NCBI GenBank assembly: GCA_934454005.1
Contig: CAKSGI010000026.1
Coordinates: 1-15,857, forward strand
Origin: an uncultured Eubacteriales bacterium
GTDB taxonomy: Bacteria; Bacillota_A; Clostridia; Oscillospirales; Acutalibacteraceae
Direction of reading: 5' to 3'
Length of the DNA: 15,857 bases
Of this stretch, positions 13,844 to 15,857 are shown in pieces. Position numbers and translations under genes: made by a program. The notes under the pieces were generated by a model. That model worked only from the letters and a program-made list of their open reading frames with translations. It did not search any database and was not told the origin of the DNA. The number at the start of each line of letters is the position of its first letter. Positions within the stretch are counted from its first letter, which is position 1.

Positions 13844-15857
13844 TTATTCTTCAACATTCAAATCGTTTTTCTCATTTGACTCTTCTGTTTCTATATTTAG
13901 ATCCGGAACATTTTCTTCTTTATCTAACAAAGCTTTAATCGAAAGACTTATTCTCTTTTTTTCTAAATCTACTTCTGTAATAACAGCCCGTACCTTTTGA
14001 CCTATAGACAACTCATCCTGTATTTTATCTACTCTCTTATCTGCAATTTGAGAAATATGAATCAATCCATCAACACCGGGAATAATTCTCGCAAAGGCAC
14101 CAAAAGATGTCAAACCAACAATTTCAGCCTCTACAATTGTCCCAACAGGATAATCATTCTTTATTTTTAGCCACGGATTATCAGATTCTTTTTTATACCC
14201 TAAAGAGATTCTATTATTCTGCCTATCAAAATCTTTAATATAAACATCTACAGTATCTCCAACTTTTAAAACATCAGAAGGCTGGTTTATCCTGCTCCAA
14301 GACAATTCAGATATATGTATCAATCCATCTATATCTCCAATGTCTACAAATGCTCCAAAACTAGTTAAAGACTTAACTATACCTGTATAATGTTTACCTA
14401 TTTCTAGGTTCTCCCAAAACTCTTCTTGTTTTTTAGCTTTCTTCTCTAAAAGAACAGCTTTTATAGATGCAACTACTTTTCTTCTCTTTTTATTTACTTC
14501 AATAATTTTAAACTCTACTTCTTTATTCAATAGGCCTTCATAAGATTCATTTTTTGACTCAGTCGCTTGTGAAGCTGGTATAAATACACGTATTCCATCT
14601 ATCTGAGATAGTAAGCCTCCATTTACAACTTTTGTTATCTTTCCTTTAAGAATTTCACCCGTTTCATTTGCATCTATTATTTTATCCCAACTTTTAATTA
14701 TATCTAATCTTTTTTTAGATAGCATTATCGTACCTTCTTGATCATCTGTACGCATTATAAGCAGGTTTAATTTATCCCCTACTTTAACTAAATCCTCAAC
14801 TTTAGCATTCGGATCATAGGACAACTCGCTAATAGGTATAAATCCAGCTTGCTTTCTTCCTACATCTACACATACCTCATTTGGTTCAACTCTCACAACC
14901 ACTCCTTGAACCTGATTATCAGTATTTAGATTTTTTAATGATTCCTCCAACATTTCTTCAAAGCTTACCTCTTGATCATTATCAATTTTCTTTTCAGCCT
15001 CATTATTGTTTAGAACTTCTGACATAGTCTTCAGTACCTCCTTTATGATGATTGCAGGTGTAGATGCACCCGCAGTAACCCCTATAGATAATTCTTTTTT
15101 TATTTCAGCAATCGGCAACTCGCCCGCTGTTTCAATTAAAAAAGTTTTACAGTTTTTCTGACAAATTTCCTTAAGTTTTGCAGTATTAGAACTATGACGT
15201 CCACCCACAATTATCATTAAATCAGAACTCCTAGATAATCTGTCAGCTTCTTTTTGACGATCTCCCGTTGCATTACATATTGTATCAAAAATCTCTGCTT
15301 TTGTATAGACCTTTTTTATAAATTTTAAACACTTTTTCCACTCTTCAACACAAAAAGTTGTCTGAGCAACAATAATAACATCAAAATCTTTAATATTATT
15401 GTTATTTTTTAATAAATTTTCTAATTCTTTCAAATTTTTAAAAACAAAACTTGTTGAAAAACAATTTCCTCTAATTCCCTTTACCTCCGGGTGATTTAGA
15501 TCACCTGCTATTAATACTATTTTCCCTTCATAAGAGGCTTTTCTAACAATTTTATGTATTTTAGATACATACGGACATGTTGCATCCACATAATCAATAC
15601 CCATATCTTTTATTTGTTCAACTATATCCATAGCAACTCCATGAGATCTAATAACTAACATTGAGTTTTTGTCAATCTCATCTAGTTTATTAGCTATTTT
15701 AACTCCTCTTGATGATAAACTATCAACCATCTGCCTATTATGAATTATTGGGCCTAAAGTACAAACGTTTTTCTCATTATCTAATAAATCATTTATAATA
15801 TTTATAGCTCTATTAACACCAAAACAAAATCCAGCAGTATTTGCAACTGTTACACTC
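13844..15857 (-). CDS. ispH-rpsA: IspH (HMBPP reductase) fused to ribosomal protein S1, 5' end cut by window
   Basis: One open frame runs from the right edge to a TAA at 13844, about 670 residues. The ATG at 15730 is internal: the frame continues upstream through NTAGFCFGVNRAI and TLGPIIHNRQM, the true IspH N-terminus, so only a few codons are missing. IspH (about 1-280) makes the C5 isoprenoid precursors by reductive dehydroxylation. It shows the three cluster cysteines (AGFCFG, DATCPYV, ICNATGDRQ), substrate residues in IIHN and HPEVKG, and the end motif TAGASTPAIIIKEV. An acidic linker then leads to four S1 RNA-binding domains (for example GIVKSLTSFGAFVDIGDIDG and AEIVGLTSFGAFARIIPGVD), and an acidic tail follows. 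S1 binds mRNA on the 30S subunit. This fusion is known in Clostridia. A strong internal ribosome site at the junction might also give free S1. Confidence 0.96.
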   Translation of the reverse strand, partial: SVTVANTAGFCFGVNRAINIINDLLDNEKNVCTLGPIIHNRQMVDSLSSRGVKIANKLDEIDKNSMLVIRSHGVAMDIVEQIKDMGIDYVDATCPYVSKIHKIVRKASYEGKIVLIAGDLNHPEVKGIRGNCFSTSFVFKNLKELENLLKNNNNIKDFDVIIVAQTTFCVEEWKKCLKFIKKVYTKAEIFDTICNATGDRQKEADRLSRSSDLMIIVGGRHSSNTAKLKEICQKNCKTFLIETAGELPIAEIKKELSIGVTAGASTPAIIIKEVLKTMSEVLNNNEAEKKIDNDQEVSFEEMLEESLKNLNTDNQVQGVVVRVEPNEVCVDVGRKQAGFIPISELSYDPNAKVEDLVKVGDKLNLLIMRTDDQEGTIMLSKKRLDIIKSWDKIIDANETGEILKGKITKVVNGGLLSQIDGIRVFIPASQATESKNESYEGLLNKEVEFKIIEVNKKRRKVVASIKAVLLEKKAKKQEEFWENLEIGKHYTGIVKSLTSFGAFVDIGDIDGLIHISELSWSRINQPSDVLKVGDTVDVYIKDFDRQNNRISLGYKKESDNPWLKIKNDYPVGTIVEAEIVGLTSFGAFARIIPGVDGLIHISQIADKRVDKIQDELSIGQKVRAVITEVDLEKKRISLSIKALLDKEENVPDLNIETEESNEKNDLNVEE
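15023..15045 (-). promoter_or_regulatory. In-frame internal Shine-Dalgarno and ATG at the IspH/S1 junction
   Basis: On the minus strand TAAAGGAGGT (15045-15036) is followed after 10 bases by ATG (15025-15023), which is in frame with the fusion. Initiation here would give a 393-residue protein holding the acidic linker and all four S1 domains (MSEVLNNNEAEKK start). The site has a longer perfect match to the 16S anti-Shine-Dalgarno than most gene starts in the window; its spacing is on the long side but workable. Confidence 0.5.

Noticed and set aside
13844..15730. ATG at 15730 as the start of the IspH-S1 gene
   Set aside because: The frame stays open to the window edge and encodes AGFCFGV, which holds the first cluster cysteine of IspH, so the true start lies just beyond 15857.

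Overview
The window looks like chromosomal DNA of a low-GC, Gram-positive anaerobe of the class Clostridia. The evidence is the strongly AT-rich sequence, strong Shine-Dalgarno sites with several GTG and TTG starts, a dgt-dnaG-sigA cluster, a two-subunit transketolase, an ECF-type transporter module, and an ispH-rpsA fusion (isoprenoid enzyme joined to ribosomal protein S1). I cannot name the genus from the sequence alone. I see no transposase, phage gene, CRISPR array, tRNA or rRNA.

Layout. Positions 1-1578 (minus): a PLP aminotransferase cut by the left edge, and the AsnC/Lrp-type regulator that precedes it in one operon. Positions 1579-2047: an AT-rich divergent intergenic region holding the regulator's promoter, a 15-bp dyad and the rpmE promoter. 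Positions 2048-6924 (plus): ribosomal protein L31, a YigZ/IMPACT-family protein, then dgt, dnaG and sigA, a form of the macromolecular synthesis operon linking dNTP control, replication priming and the main sigma factor. Positions 6925-7142: the convergent gap with terminators. Positions 7143-9342 (minus): cdd followed by the N- and C-terminal halves of transketolase, a likely nucleoside and pentose salvage operon. Positions 9545-11185 (minus): a membrane-anchored polysaccharide deacetylase followed by an Amidase_3-SH3 protein, a likely cell-wall pair. Positions 11318-13800 (minus): an ECF transporter core (EcfT plus a fused double ATPase) with no substrate-binding S component in view. Positions 13844-15857 (minus): the IspH-S1 fusion, cut by the right edge close to its start.

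Most of the content is conserved housekeeping. The points most worth a second look are: a strong in-frame Shine-Dalgarno and ATG at the IspH/S1 junction that could yield free S1; the ECF core without an S component, starting directly at the rpsA terminator; an amidase that lacks both a signal peptide and the usual first zinc histidine; and an 11-bp perfect GC-rich hairpin between rpmE and yigZ. I found no clearly new multi-gene system.
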